Shown: positions 1 through 12,900 of the stretch, piece by piece | How positions within the stretch are numbered: position 1 is the stretch's first letter | How the letters are laid out: each line of letters starts with the position of its first letter | Source: Paragonimus skrjabini miyazakii | Lineage: Eukaryota; Platyhelminthes; Trematoda; Plagiorchiida; Troglotrematidae | Reading direction: 5' to 3' | NCBI GenBank assembly: GCA_014338405.1 | Contig: JTDE01000033.1 | Span: 134,178-198,177 of the forward strand | DNA length: 64,000 nt | Made by a program: the position numbers and the translations under genes | Notes under the pieces: generated by a model | The model's database searches: none | Told to the model about the DNA's origin: nothing | The model's input: only the letters and a program-made list of their open reading frames with translations

Positions 1-52
1 GAGCCACAGTACCTTTTGGTCAGGCTCATGGCTGTTATTATGATGATGATGA
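1..52 (+). mobile_element. 3' tail of an RTE-like LINE, cut by the window edge
   Basis: The first 50 bases match the minus-strand LINE 3' end at 34521-34570 at about 43 of 50 positions. They share the block CAGGCTCATGG and end in a TGATGATGATGA run. Trinucleotide tails are typical of RTE-clade LINEs, so this is read as the plus-strand 3' terminus of another copy whose body lies to the left of the window. A hammerhead-bearing short element follows with no visible spacer. Confidence 0.6.
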
Positions 53-285
53 ATGTGAGGTCATTGACACAGTGGTAAACACCGTTGCCTCGTGGAAGCT
101 TGGTTGAAGTTCTGGTACCGGCAGTGGCATGGATATGCACTGCTGACGAGCTCTAACGATAGCGAAACTCGAGTTTAGTGATTCTTTTCGAAAGAGTGTG
201 ACTAAAAATTCCCTACGAATGCAACACCTGTTAGTGAAGTTTAATTTCTATTAACCAATACTTCCTATTACTCATCATCAATACT
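52..285 (+). mobile_element. tRNA-like short element with hammerhead motif (copy 1)
   Basis: A SINE-like unit. It has an A-box-like block (TGACACAGTGGT), a B-box-like block (AAGTTCTGGTACC), then a hammerhead motif at 137-180, then the family 3' part (TTCTTTTCGAAAGAG ... CTATTACTCATCATCA). It shares diagnostic bases with the 4.4 kb copy: TGCTGACGAG, a TAACGATAG loop region and GAGTTTA. The A and B boxes are about 45 nt apart, consistent with a tRNA-derived pol III promoter. No protein is encoded. Confidence 0.7.
137..180 (+). ncRNA. hammerhead ribozyme motif, C17U and weakened stem II
   Basis: Stem I strand GCACUG, core CUGACGA, a stem II arm, core GAAA, self-complementary CUCGAG, then GUU and UAGUG. 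The catalytic core bases are present, but the cleavage triplet is GUU instead of GUC. Stem II (GCUCU against AUAGC) has one mismatch. Slow or no cleavage is expected. Confidence 0.6.
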
Positions 286-344
286 GCATTTTACCATAAG
301 AATTATTCAGGTTTATGCGGTAGAAATCAACACTTAAGTCCATC

Positions 345-410
345 ACCTTTTCTCCAAAAGAGGCCGGTTGAAAGTTTATGCGAAGGCGAAGTCTGCGATC
401 ATTTATCAAA
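345..410 (+). mobile_element. possible 3' fragment of the hammerhead short element
   Basis: AAAAGAGGCCGGTTGAAAG followed by GCGAAG...CTGCGATCATTTATC resembles the family segment just 3' of the ribozyme (GAAAGAGGCCGACTGAAAAG ... GCTGCGATCAATTGTG). No ribozyme or promoter part is seen, so it would be a 5'-truncated copy. It is short and diverged. Confidence 0.35.
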
Positions 411-3400
411 GTTGTTTATTCTGATTAACTCAAAATCACCCACCACAAACCACTGAAGGAACTCTCTTCAGAGCTCAACTGATTAGTCAACAGTTCTTCA
501 AAACTCAACGACCGGGAGCATTTTATTCGTTACAGACCACATACCTCCGCATCGCATGTATTCGAAGGAATGCAATCATACCTGTACGCATCTATATTCC
601 TACCCATTCTGCAACCTTGGCATGGTGCTCAGACTTGTGCACTGTGGTTAACCACGGGACTATGATGCTGAAGTACTTATATATGTTTATTTTAGTTCAT
701 GTCGACCAGCGAACATAGCTATTTGATGAGCATCTTGCATTTGCTTCCAGAAACGTGAGTCATGGCGGACTATCACCTTTGTTCCTCAGCTTGTGTGGTA
801 CATTATGTGTTGAAACTTGTTTGATCTCTCCAGTTAACTCTAAAGTTAGTTAGTTTACTGATTCCATGTGGAGCGCGTTAATGTGTACTTTCGTAGGCAT
901 ATTTCTGAACTCATTCTTTCCAGGTTACACATCACTAGTGAGGTCTATTTAGCATTTTTTTCAAATGGGATACAATATCCCGCCTCACGCCAGTCCATCC
1001 CTTAGTTAATTGGCACTGGCCAGCTGGACCACAGAAGTCTTCGCTCACATACCTCCGGGCATTGCTGCTTCCGGCTTGTACGGGATACGGTGTGTATGAG
1101 CGGAACCGAAGCGGTGCGACGCAGTCCACGTGTGGTGATAACCATGAGCAAGCCCCCGCGCTCCACTCAGCCTAACTGGTCAATCCTGCAACAAATGCTA
1201 CCAACCTCATATATATATATATACATACATATATATATATATCATATCATATCATATCTGCTCAACAGTGACATACTTGACTGAGAAATGCATATTTAAC
1301 GACGTCACTAATTGTTTATTCTTCCACATTTTACAATAATTTTATCACATTCACTTTCCGCGTAATCCGTGAGCTTAAGGATCAAAAGGTCCATGTGCAC
1401 AGAAATGATTGTGATCATAGCGTCGGCTAGACGAACACAGCCAAGGTGTGTAACCAACGATACTACGGAAATCACAAGACCAACCGTGATGAGTGAGGAT
1501 ACCAACACTTAGCCCGACAACCTCAGAATATTGTCATCGTCTAAATGTCTGTGCACGTTAAGATTCCGAGGAACGCTGTGCTTTCTAACGCATATTAAAC
1601 ATTTGTCACCAACATGCATGCAACGCCCACAGATATCTCTCATACAGCCAGTTTAGGTAAGAACTAAGTGGCCCAGCCTTCCAGTAGGAGTTGGCCGTTC
1701 GTGCATTTCTGCCGTCATGGTGATTTCAGCACTCACAGAGCCTGTGATTTGGTATAAACGCTTCCGGGTCAAAGCTAAACCGCCAGAGAAAAACTAGATT
1801 ATGCGCCGTTCACGTGCTCAAAGTTGCCATGCTGGTGGGCAACACCGACATCCGATTAGTAGTTATAACTATAGGTTTGTTCTGGGAAATGTTCAAGATG
1901 TGGAAGTTGGTTCACTTTGTGACACTGTTGTTGGGTAGCGAGCAAGATGTCAATCATCCGGTACTCCGATGTCCAAGCCAAAAGAGATCGCATGCAAGTT
2001 TTGGGAACAATCTACGAGAATGAGATCAATAAATTGGCAATGGTGGATAAAAATGTCACCGGAGAGAAGTAGTGCTAAAGAAAACGAGAGCTTGTCCAAC
2101 CTCAACGACTTCACTACTTATATTTTACCAGGGCCTGCATATAGAATGTCATCACTGGCATTGATAAAACAACCAAAAATGCTTCGAAAAGAGCTGAGCA
2201 GATAATCAACATTTACAGCCGCAAAATGCACTGTTAGGACAGTTGCCCATGCTTTGTGGCAAGCACTGCTATCTCAAACACAACTATTTTGAAGAGGTTT
2301 AAGTTGTATTTGTCTGTGTGTGTGTTTGTAGAATTGTAGAGACGGCAATGCTGAGGTTGGTGTGAAACTAGTGTTGTGAGCCAAGAACAAGGATGGCGCA
2401 AAGAGTGTTTAGTTAGGAAACCAACACGGGTTAGGTGTTCAAACAGGACAAGAAACAAAAACGCTCATTTGCATACGGCAATCGTCTGAGAAGGTCCCAG
2501 CTGCCACAGACGCTAATGTTCAGCTTTTTTGCGTAGCCAGAACTATTCCATGGTACAATGCACTGTCGTTTTGGTGATATGTATTTTCCCGTGTTCTTCC
2601 GGCGGCTACTTTGTCGCCCCGCTACTGAGTAGTATGGGGCTATCGCTCGTTCTCATCACACTAGTACTGGTTTCTAGACTGATACTATATAGCAGCCACT
2701 GCTCACTGGGTCAGATACACCCGCAAGGAACACTCAGAGCGTCCATAGTCCCGGTTTCGGTATTCACCTGCGGAAGCACATGGCACATCAAATCTCGTGT
2801 ATCCGGTCGCCAGACCGTAGAGTATTTTGTAATCAAACCGAACCTTTAGTAAGGTTTAACCTGTCAGCCGTCTAGTTCCTCGACGTTAGACACGTGTTGG
2901 AGACATGGACGGGTTGCTGAACACAACATTTGTCTAGAGTATAATCGTGAACGGATAGCCGTCTATTTACTCTTCTATGCAAGGTGGAATCCTAAGCAAA
3001 TCAGTCAGTATTGTTAACTATAAACATTCACCTACACATTCTGGATCACATGTACCGCGTAGCGCTAGCCGGAGATGAAACCCAAGTGGCCTTCATTACC
3101 ATTCGTGCAACTTACTATATTTATCACACCTATTGTTTTCCGTGTTTTTACGACACGTTTATTAATGTCCGAAAGTTAGGTCATGGTGTTTCGTTGCTAC
3201 CTTATTATTGTCCGTGCTCTGACATCTCAACAAGGTAACCACGTGACCAAAGTGTCTAGACTGGCGTTGGCGTATCGCCTACCCGGCCAATGTGCACATT
3301 AGAACGGCTATTTTGAGCTCAGAACAACGGTACATCGCACTCCCGGTGAGACGCGTGACAAGATGACATAACCACCGTGTGAACAGTGAGATAATTTCCA

Positions 3401-4339
3401 CGTGTGCAGGTTTGGCTGTCCCGCCGATATCCGGACCAAACGGGGGCTGTCGCGTTATGACGGACGCACGCGCGCACGTGATTTGTTACCGCTCGGATGA
3501 ACTTGTTTCTGGAGTTTAATGGCTCTCTCATAACAGTTACAGCAGAACGCGACAACAATACGATGGGAAATAATAGTATGTGGTTCCATTTCGTTGCTTA
3601 CGGTCAATATTCGATGAATGGTATAGAAAGAGGAAATTGTTGCCGTTTTCTTATACGGTTAGAAATGTAAGCTCGATAACGCCTCACTTTAGTGATCAAA
3701 TGCGCTCAACCGGTGGTACATATGTGTACAGGAATGTCATTTAGTCAAAACACTTAATCGTTAAGCTGAGGGCCTTTCCATAGAACGTGACATCACAAGG
3801 TGGTCTGTTAAACCTGCCTAGACTCAAAACACCAAAATCTAATGGTCAACGTCAGAACTTCATCAAATGCTGACTGAGCATGAATCCGAGTTGGGGTGAC
3901 CAATTCAATTCAGCCAACAATGTCACGTGATATGACCTTTGACCTGATTTGTCTGCGCCTAATAAGTTTCAGCTGACCCGAATGAACATCAACCATTATA
4001 ACGGCTTACCACGCATGCCGCCAGTACATGCCTATTTTGGACCTGGACGCACAAAGCACGACTACTAGACTGACCACTTAAATCTACTAATCTAACATAA
4101 CAGACTGTGATCTGTGAAATTGCCGGCAAGTACTGCAAGATTCGGTTAATTTCAGTTGGACATCGCTCACAGCTGTTGACAGCTATCGCATTCTCAAAGA
4201 CCTTTCAGTGATCTTCAAATTGTATCAACCAAATATTTTACTACTTACCGGTAAACAAAATATCAGTCAACAAGTTCAATGATTTTGGTAATTTCAAACT
4301 GAAGCGAAACCCTAATCGTGCGGCCAATGATCAGAGTTA
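411..4339. other. non-coding stretch with no recognised gene
   Basis: Short open frames occur on both strands but none has recognisable motifs or convincing splice borders. A mixed AT microsatellite at 1205-1257 is the only clear structure. An open frame at 2529-2849 with a hydrophobic start is not supported by anything else. Confidence 0.5.
1205..1257. repeat. AT-rich microsatellite
   Basis: Runs of (AT)n are interrupted by CATACAT and followed by (CATAT) pentamer repeats. Confidence 0.9.
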
Positions 4340-4665
4340 ACAGGACAGTAACGATCAGGCAACCTGATCATTACTCACAAGCGAAAGTAGTTGAGCGTTC
4401 ATATATGACGATTCGGTCGTGCCTAATGTGAGGTCATTCGCACAGTGGTAAACACCGTTGCCTCGTGAAAACGTGGCCGAAGTTCTGGTACTGACATTGG
4501 CATGGGTATGCACTGCTGACGAGCTCTAACGATAGCGAAACTCGAGTTTACTGCTTCTTTTCGAAAGAGTCTGACTGAAAACTCCATACAAATGCGGCAA
4601 CTGTTGTCAATTGTGAGTGGTTTTATCTATGGAATTATTGGGAATAGCCATCAACAGGAGTTGTA
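4340..4665 (+). mobile_element. tRNA-like short element with hammerhead motif (copy 2)
   Basis: This copy is longer at its 5' side. The segment ATTACTCACAAGCGAAAG ... GTTGAGCGTTC ... ATTCGGTCGTGCCTAATG precedes the A-box-like block CGCACAGTGGT, and it is also found, diverged, before the promoter in the 19.8, 33.7 and 51.2 kb copies. The hammerhead lies at 4510-4553 and the 3' part runs to about 4665. It belongs to the same subgroup as the copy at 52-285. Confidence 0.72.
4510..4553 (+). ncRNA. hammerhead ribozyme motif, GUU triplet
   Basis: Stem I GCACUG, CUGACGA, stem II arm, GAAA, CUCGAG, GUU, then UACUGC. Core bases are intact. The GUU triplet, the stem II mismatch and a changed stem I 3' strand make this copy probably weak or inactive. 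Confidence 0.55.
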
Positions 4666-5309
4666 TAGCATTCACAGTTAACCGTAGCTTTCTCATTTAG
4701 TTGTTCAGCAAGTAGCACTTTACTTGCCTTTATTAAGTGCCTACATCTTCTTTGTCATTGAGATGGAGTACAACCGTTTGTCTACGTTACGAGTGGGCTG
4801 TGAGTGGCGTTCACTTGTGTGATTGTGTGTACGCGAATGTTGCAGTGGTTTGTTTCTGGAACAGCTAATTGAGGCATTGTCTGTGACGCCCGTTCAGAAG
4901 CAACTGAATTTTGGATAAGGTAACACGATCACTGCACAAAAATTACAGGTGGTCGCATTCTGTCAGCAGGCAGAAAACGTTAACGATTAGCGCCCGGTAA
5001 ACCAAATTAACACTTGAGATGGTGGGGAGTAATACGTACGTGTGGAAACCCAGACGACAGTCGCGTTCCCAAACGTCACAGGCGGCGGTGGTTCATATGA
5101 TAATGTGCGATTCACCTGGCCAGTGTTGCATTACACTTCTGATTCCAGTTAAACTGTCTAGTATGATATTATGGACAAGAAATATGGCCTCATTCTTGTT
5201 CGTTATTAAAAGCTATTTCAAGTGCTGGAGATAATTCACTAGGGAGTACTATGGGCATTTCCAGGCAATAGCTTGGAGACTGAAGAACCGTAATAAAGGT
5301 AACTGAAGT
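4666..5309. other. stretch upstream of the putative exon cluster
   Basis: No exon could be fixed here. A frame after TGTTGCAG at about 4845 and another after CGTCACAG at about 5081 follow acceptor-like sites, but neither ends in a good donor in frame. Confidence 0.3.
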
Positions 5310-6357
5310 TTGACGTCATGGTATGAACTTGCACCACCTGCTCCATGGTGCAGGTAAGTTGAACCGTAGAGGGATGGGCTGTTAACTACTGAACTTAAAA
5401 GTGCGAAAACGAATAAAGAGATGGAATAAGGATAGCCACGGAATTAGTCACGTGATGTTTACTTACACCATGACAGATCGACCAGTGAACCTCTGGATAT
5501 TGAAATAATGAAGCAGCGAAGATTCACCTTTAAACTTTCCAAGCAGACTCATCCGGATGAACAGTTTGATCTGTTACTGACTGACTACACCAGTTTCTTG
5601 GTTGACCATGAGCAAAAGCATCTTGACCTATATGGCCAAACAATCCCAGTACTATGAATAAACGAAGTGTAGCCCTTAATGCAGTTATTGATCTCCATGA
5701 GCAATGGGGACCAGGTAATTACGCATTGTCCGACATGCCCCGATTCAGTTAGTCATACTTGTAGCTTCGATTCAAGTGCTCAATTAAATTTTGGCTGGGG
5801 TTATTTTGTCGGTGGGACTGTTGAAAATCTCACGAGGCAATAAACCTTAGCCCATTGTACAAAAAAGCAAGAACCTAAGCCACCGTATTTTTTAATGTAG
5901 CCTGAAGATTTCAAAAGCCATGACTACTGCGATGAACCACATATAATTGTGTCAACTCGCGACAGAGTTAGTGACGAAAGTGTGTCGTGGCTTTTTGATA
6001 AACCGTACAGGTACACAGAAGTGGCATATAAGAAACACAGAACTCTAGGGAAACGGAATCGTTGTCCACTTGACAGGGAAATGCATTGTTTGGAACAACA
6101 GAGTGGCGCACAACACTAGTTCTGTGTTTGTTCTTCAAACTCGACACAGCAGAATGTCATTCTGAAAGTAATCGACACGGTTAGTAAGGAAATTGTGGGC
6201 TATGTTTTGCTAGACGTTACACAGGGATTGGTATCAGGCTGAATCTACGTTGAACGTTTGCGCAGACGTCCCCTAAACACAAAGGTCAGGACTACGTACT
6301 TAGATTTCGACGGCCTCATTAACCATTGCCTAAAGATATGCAACGATCCGATTCAAG
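5310..6357 (+). CDS. putative multi-exon gene fragment, product unknown
   Basis: Five plus-strand segments join with GT...AG introns and matching phases. They are about 5310-5353 (ends at a perfect CAG|GTAAGT donor, phase 2), 5477-5648, 5685-5714, 5901-6010 (donor CAG|GTACAC, phase 2) and 6266-6357 (acceptor TTTGCGCAG). The introns would be 123, 36, 186 and 255 nt; the 36-nt one fits the very short introns known in flatworms. The second exon reads RRFTFKLSKQTHPDEQF and TDYTSFLVDHEQKHLDLYG. The fourth reads PHIIVSTRDRVSDESVSWLF. The fifth reads TTYLDFDGLINHCLKICN. I recognise no family. Start and stop codons are not found, and the first exon's acceptor is poor. Parts of the introns also read open in frame, so an unspliced decayed gene is an alternative. 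Confidence 0.35.
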
Positions 6358-6870
6358 GTACACGGTAAACGAGCTGAATAGTGTAGCTATTACTGACCGA
6401 ACGACTAGAGTCCATCAGTTGGCCGACAGCCGTACTGGAAACTCTAGTATACACACTGTCGTTCAATCGTACACGTGAATATTCATGCACATTATTCGGT
6501 ATAGAATGTTCGGCATGCAACTATATTTTTGAGTAGTGATATAGTGTGGGGGTGTCTAACGGAACTTCAAATACTGCCATTTAGAGTAGGTAGCTTCAGT
6601 TGCTGTTTTCGGTCTTCTGTGGATCATTCTGGCCATCTCTGGGCAAAAATGAAAGCACTACCTTCATTATTTACTGATGGCGATTTATGTTTATTCCATA
6701 CTGCATACATTCTATTCCGATCGTAGCACACTCTAATGGGTAAAACCTTCTGTTGTTTTCTGTTCATTCTAAGGAAAAACAGGGTATTGTGTTGCCTCTT
6801 GTAGACTAACACACAGACTACCGCGAATCGGTCTTCAGTCGTAGGTTAGCACAGCTCTATCCAATTTCAG

Positions 6871-6934
6871 TATGAAATCAGGCCGCATACTCTGGTTCAT
6901 GTGGAAGTATCCACGCCACACTGCAACCGGCGAG
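6871..6934 (+). CDS. possible further exon of the same unknown gene
   Basis: It follows a good acceptor (CTCTATCCAATTTCAG) and ends at a GCGAG|GTCAGC donor. The phase-0 frame reads YEIRPHTLVHVEVSTPHC. It does not join in phase to the exon ending at 6357 without a missing exon between them, so membership of the same gene is a guess. Confidence 0.2.
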
Positions 6935-9900
6935 GTCAGCCGTCATAATCTATTTGCTATTGTCAAAAAATCGATGGCCACCCATAAGCTTGTGTGTCGA
7001 CCTAGTCTCAAGATGGACATGCCGGTAACTTGCGACGAAACTGCACACAAACAAATCTGTTTGGTCGGTAGAATTTGCACTCGATTCTGTTGGTCAGTGA
7101 GTTCAATTGTTTAACAGTAGCTATGTACGAGGGTGGCGGTACCACATGACCGGGACACATACGATATAGGTCATCACAACAATGTCGGATGCACGAGGTC
7201 AGTCGGCTACCGGAGAGACCATGCTGCGTGTTAGGCGGGATGCGCAACGTCGTCTGATTGTCGATGCTGGCGAGTATGCATTCACGTTCTTTCACCATGG
7301 CTGACCGACCAAACTTTGTGGTGGACACTAACGCTTCACTGTTACGCGTTGAATAGCCCCATATAATTCGGGTGAGCCACGTGTCATCGAAAAGAATGAA
7401 GGCTAGATCATGAAGTTTCCAAAATGGTCAGTATCACCTAATAAATGTTTTCATACAAATAGTAAATTAGGGGTTACATCTGGTATGCTATCAATTCGTC
7501 CTGAAACAAAATAGTTTTTCGACGCACTTCCACATCAAATGAACGATAATCGCAGTGGGCTGTTAACCAAAGTTCACAAACGATCAGTTACCAATGTAAA
7601 CGGTGCGCCTGTCAGCATAGTCGCTTTAGCGGAATATGTCGTGTAATCCAGATTGTGGTGATATTACGAGGTTCAGTACTTCTCTGTCAAAACATCGACC
7701 CGATGTAGACTGCTGCAGTCATTCTTTCATTGGAGTATGAAGCATAGTGATAAGTATGAAACTTCAGATTGACCTTACTGTATAATAAAGGTACCACATT
7801 GGAAAAGCACAGAATTACAGTTCTTGTCAAAACAACGAATACGTTTCTATGTCGCCTGTGTGCTTGCAGACCCTTACTTGATCAGTGTTCACACAGTTTT
7901 GAACGCGAGTGATGTGTTGGTTATCATTTCGAGTTGTGCCTTTGTCGCTTGTACAATTACTTTCTTTATGTGGACCTATTGTGCTAAACATTTGAGCGTA
8001 ATAATCCCCTAGGAATAGGGCAGAAGCTTTCAAACATTGTTCAGAATAATGTGCTACCCACTATACTGCCAGACTAGAAACCACAATTTTAAAGTTGGGA
8101 ACGGATTTTGTTTATCCGGCTGCATACATCAAAGCCGAACGAGTAAACGTGATAGTGTCGTGTCGAGTGGTACGTTTCAATACTCCAGGGAGTTTTCCGC
8201 ATGGTCTTTGCAAAGACAAAATAGGTAATAACCAGACAAAAACTTATAACGTATTGTAGATGCATGGTGGTTTGGATGCACAACCCTTAGTTGACGAGAG
8301 CCTGAAGTGAAGGCTTCAGCTCGCGTATGCAATTCGAAGTCAGCCAGCCTGATACAATCCGATATGCTCCCAGAAAGAAAACCAACCGGAAGATATATCT
8401 CCATCCAATAAACCTTTTTAAGTGATACAAAGAGATTTGCAATAGGTAGACCAACTGAGGAGACAAATCGCCAAGAACCACACAAGACGCACCATTAACG
8501 GTTTTTATGGGGTCCGGTCCCCCGAGAGTAAGCAATCCGGCGGTCATAGCCGATCAGAACAAGCGGACTTACACGCTAACCTCAGACGGAAAAATGAAGT
8601 ATATAGATCCACTTGCAAGGAATCTACACATGTTGCTCTGGTAGGATAAAATCTATAAACTAGTCTGATGGTTATTCAACATTGTCCATGATATTAAACA
8701 AAGTCCAATGCTGGGACGTCTGAGTTAGTAACTATAAAGGGGTAGACTAACTGAACAACAATCCCTAAAAGACAAACTATTTCCCCAGATCGCCCCTTTT
8801 TAATTTGGCCTACAGCTCAAGGCGAATGCTAACAATGTCGTTCTATCAGTCATTGGTTCCGTGGTTCGAATATTAGTTGTTTGGATCATCTTAAGAAAAA
8901 AAACAGTTTTAAAGAATTTTGGTCTACGAGTAGCAGTGCTGACGCACGACTGAAGTTGTGGACGGTTCAATGCTGACCACATAGGCGCTTGTTTTTCACG
9001 CGCGTTCGATTCCTCATTATTATGTACTAGTTGTGTGATAGCCACAAGCCATAACAGAAAATCATTGCTCGGTATAGTAACGCTTGGTAGGTTTGTAATA
9101 CTTTAAATAATGAGATCTGCGTTAGTAATAAACGAATGCTTACGTTGATGTCTCTGACAAAGTAAGGTTCTTAGACTTTGAAAACTCGAAGAGATCGGAT
9201 TCCGCAGAAGTAAAGTGCTGTCAGTCTAAGGAAAAACATCGCAAACGAAACTCTTTTGCTCACTTTTGAAAAACCTATTTTACTAACGAAGCACAACGTT
9301 AACAGTGAGCCATTTTCACCACCAATCGTGTCGTCAAACAGCCACCTAATAAGTTGTTTACCAAACTGATAAATAATTTTATCGCAGTTCATGCCATATA
9401 CAGATAAAAACCGGCTGCATTATTGTGCACTCCAAACACCGACTTACATAACGTATCAGCTTCTGCACATACTTTAAAGAATGGCTACATTTGTCCAATT
9501 TAGCTTGATCAAAGTGACGCTCGATTTCATTCATCATGTAAGTCAGAACAAATGAGGTTGCCTGGGGACCGAATGACACACATGGAAAACACTGCAGTTT
9601 TACCGAATCGATTACGTTAACTGTAACTTTGGTCACTGTTTATGTGGGCATGCTGTCGTAGAAAGCACATGGAAGTTACGAACGGAAAATTGCTATGGCC
9701 AAACAAATGGGTAGAACACAGGCCAAGGTCAGAATCGTCCTTATACACGTGTTCCTCTAGATATTATAAATCAATAGATCCCACAATGCCAAAAGGGACG
9801 GCCACAGGTGGGCGTAGTGGATAATGAGGTCAAGGTCAGCCAAGTCAGGCCAGAAGACTGCCCAGACTGTAAGCGACAGGCTTTTTCTCGGTGCCGTCAT

Positions 9901-12900
9901 GGCAACTGCTGGACAACGCCATGTCGTTGAGTTTAGGTTCGAGAGGACTGAAGTCGCGGATTGCTAAAATGATGTTTATCGCACAAAAGCAATCATCCTT
10001 CAAGTAGAAAGTCGTGAACATAAAATCGGAAGAGAATTCACCTTAGTGTAAGACTTAGTAGTATGAGTCACTCTGACCGAGATAGATAAGCATTTCGGTT
10101 TGGTGACACGCCGGTTAACAGAAGTCGATTCGTCAACATTAAAACATACGCAGTGTTGGCATTTTAGTAAAATTTACCTTCAGTTCTGTGAAGTAAGGAA
10201 CGTGCACCTGCCCTTAAATCAAGCGTCAGTCTATTTCTGCACAGTTTGAGACCCAAGATACTAGAATGGGATTTATATCAATGCTGTCTACGGGGTATCA
10301 CTTAAAACGGATTCATCAATGTAGTTTTTCTATGACCAATTCAGAAGACATATAGACGAGAAAGGGTGATCTGTGGAGGGTATTTGGTAACTGGTTCGCC
10401 CATTTGAAAAATAAGATTTACTTGGCTCTCCTCGGCAGTAAAACCCAATCAGACAAAGAACATGATGCCATTAAGACACGTCGGCCACGTCGATACCACG
10501 ACAATAATTACACGGGAGAAAGCTTAGAATACATTCACGGTTTTAGAACTAGAACCAGATATTGGGATTTTCCCTCCAGCTTGCCAAATTACCCAAGACG
10601 AGCATTAAAGATTAATACAATTTCTAACGCACACCTATATTTTGTTTCAACCAATTGAATAGACGATATCGAAAGCAGTGATAGTAGCTTTCACAATTCA
10701 GAGGTGTTACAGTGGGACACAGTATACAATCGAGAGTCACAAAGACTGAAGTTCGTTAATAAGAAAGAGGAAATGAAAAAAATTCGACCGAGCTCAGTTC
10801 ACTTGCTTCATATGCCTATATTTCGGCACGAACGAGAACAACGATTTGCTTAATAGCAAAAGAATACAAATTTCATTACTGCATTCTAGTAATGATATGA
10901 AATTATAAAAGCACACTGAACCAACAATGCCATTGACCAAGACACCTAGTTCCGGGTGATCGATTTTAATAAACCTATCAACAGTTTATTGTCACTAATT
11001 TATTTATCTATTTATTTTTTTACCCTAACCGCAGGCTCTGACGCGAACGGTGTTGGTGATATCTAATAAAACCAAAACGGCTACGTGCAAATAAAGATTA
11101 AGTATGCATATATGAATCCCGATTTTCGGTTACTTAAGTGGCACCTAAGACCCAGTTCAGGCGCTTGGGAGGAAGAAACATAGGGAACAAGAAAACTGAT
11201 TCATGTAAATATGGCCTACTGTACAGTTGTTCCGGCTTTCATGCTAACATTTGTTTATCCGCCTTCGGTTCGATTCCTGGGCGTCACTAACACAGACAGG
11301 CCGAAAAAGGAACAAACCAGCTGTTTACCACCCTGCAGGTGAACACTCAGACCAGTATCTGCAGCAAGTCTAAATGAACATCTTCCGAGGCTGTGCTAGA
11401 TGATTCCTAGTTCACAGACCAATTCCAGAGGCAGTGAGAGTCGAACGCTGTTATAGAGTAGCAAGCAATATGCAGGTTGTTTGCATATTTATCTGCTTTA
11501 TCACCAGTTCAATGAGGTTGGCCTGAGGCAATGGGATTTATCCCGATCCTACCTCAGTCGGTAGGTGAACAAGGCCAAGTGGAGGCGGTTCAAAACGAAA
11601 TCAAACCATGATTTCAGTTACTCTTATCATTAGCTTAGAGTTAACATTTTTAAGCGAACTTTTGTCCTTTACCCGATATACCGAAAATGACTTTCGCCTA
11701 TTTTTTAGGGGAGGGTTGCGAGTTGCTATCCTCGGTAGTCATAGGAACACCGGTGTGTTCGCGTAGTGGGATAAAAGCATAACCCAATAATTGGACAATA
11801 AAGATCGATACCAAAAGTTTAATGTACCCTTTGTTCACGGACCTCTGATGAGTATAAGTGGAATGTGTTAGGGTGTTTGTGGAACAATGTGAGAAATAAC
11901 TGAAGTGGTGCGTTTTTGTGTCGTTGAGACGACATGTACAACAAAATGCTTTGTCATGTTTGATAGTTAATGAGATCGCGACAAAATCCATAATGTTGCA
12001 TAATTTCCTACAGTTCACTCAAACAATAATCTCTATATGGGTAACAACTACAGTTGTTCGAGAGTAGGAGCACATTCGTTTTAATGGAACTTAACCGGTT
12101 TATTTGAGAGGGGAGTAAGTCATTTGGCTCACACAGCAAAAATGAAACAATGCGAATCGAGCAACCGGATTCTTTTCACCAATTTTTACGTAAAATGGAA
12201 ACCAAATTGTCTTCACGGTAGACGGGGAGGACTGATTATACGACGCGGGAAATAATTGATTTAGGAAATAGACAGGTTAATTTGCAGACAGTTAGGGTCT
12301 GTTCACACTGGAGCACATCGCCCAACTCAGTAATCACTGTTAAACCGGTTGGTAGTTCCACAAATTTACTCGTTCGACAAATACACGCGAGATAGTCTGC
12401 ATGACATGACTCGTAGTCGTCAGTCGCCCAGTCCCGTAGGTCATTAAATGCGTTGAGACGTGATTGCAAGCCAGCAACTTCAGTGATTTGCCGTTTGGTT
12501 TATTTCTGTTCCGGTATTTACCACATCCATAGACAGCTTAACACTATATTCCCCGACGGATGTAGAAACAGGAATGAACAGACGAAGATTTTTCTCCCCT
12601 TCTCTAACGACATATGAGCATATGAGGAGTCTAATGAAACATGCTTCTCTCTGTAAGGGAGGAAATAAGTCAGGCGATCAAATTTTTCAGGCACTTAAGT
12701 TTCAGAAAACCTGGAAAGCTGTTTTACCGACTTGAGATAAATGGTGATGATAACGCTAGGCTACCAGGTATAACTGAAAAAAAAGAACAAATTGAGTTCT
12801 TATGAAAACCAGACAACGTCTCGATGAGCAAGAAGAGAACTACTCCAGTCAAGCTCTCTACGGTTTGAAGTCCAGTTACTTCCAACTGGTCGTGACAACC

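Noticed and set aside
6153..6230. Frame QNVILKVIDTVSKEIVGYVL resembling a C2-type strand, with acceptor and donor-like ends
   Set aside because: Its phase does not fit the neighbouring exons; the 6010-to-6266 junction works without it. It may be intron sequence that only looks protein-like.
11255..11290. B-box-like GGTTCGATTCCTGGGCG
   Set aside because: No A box at a proper distance and no cloverleaf; a lone match.
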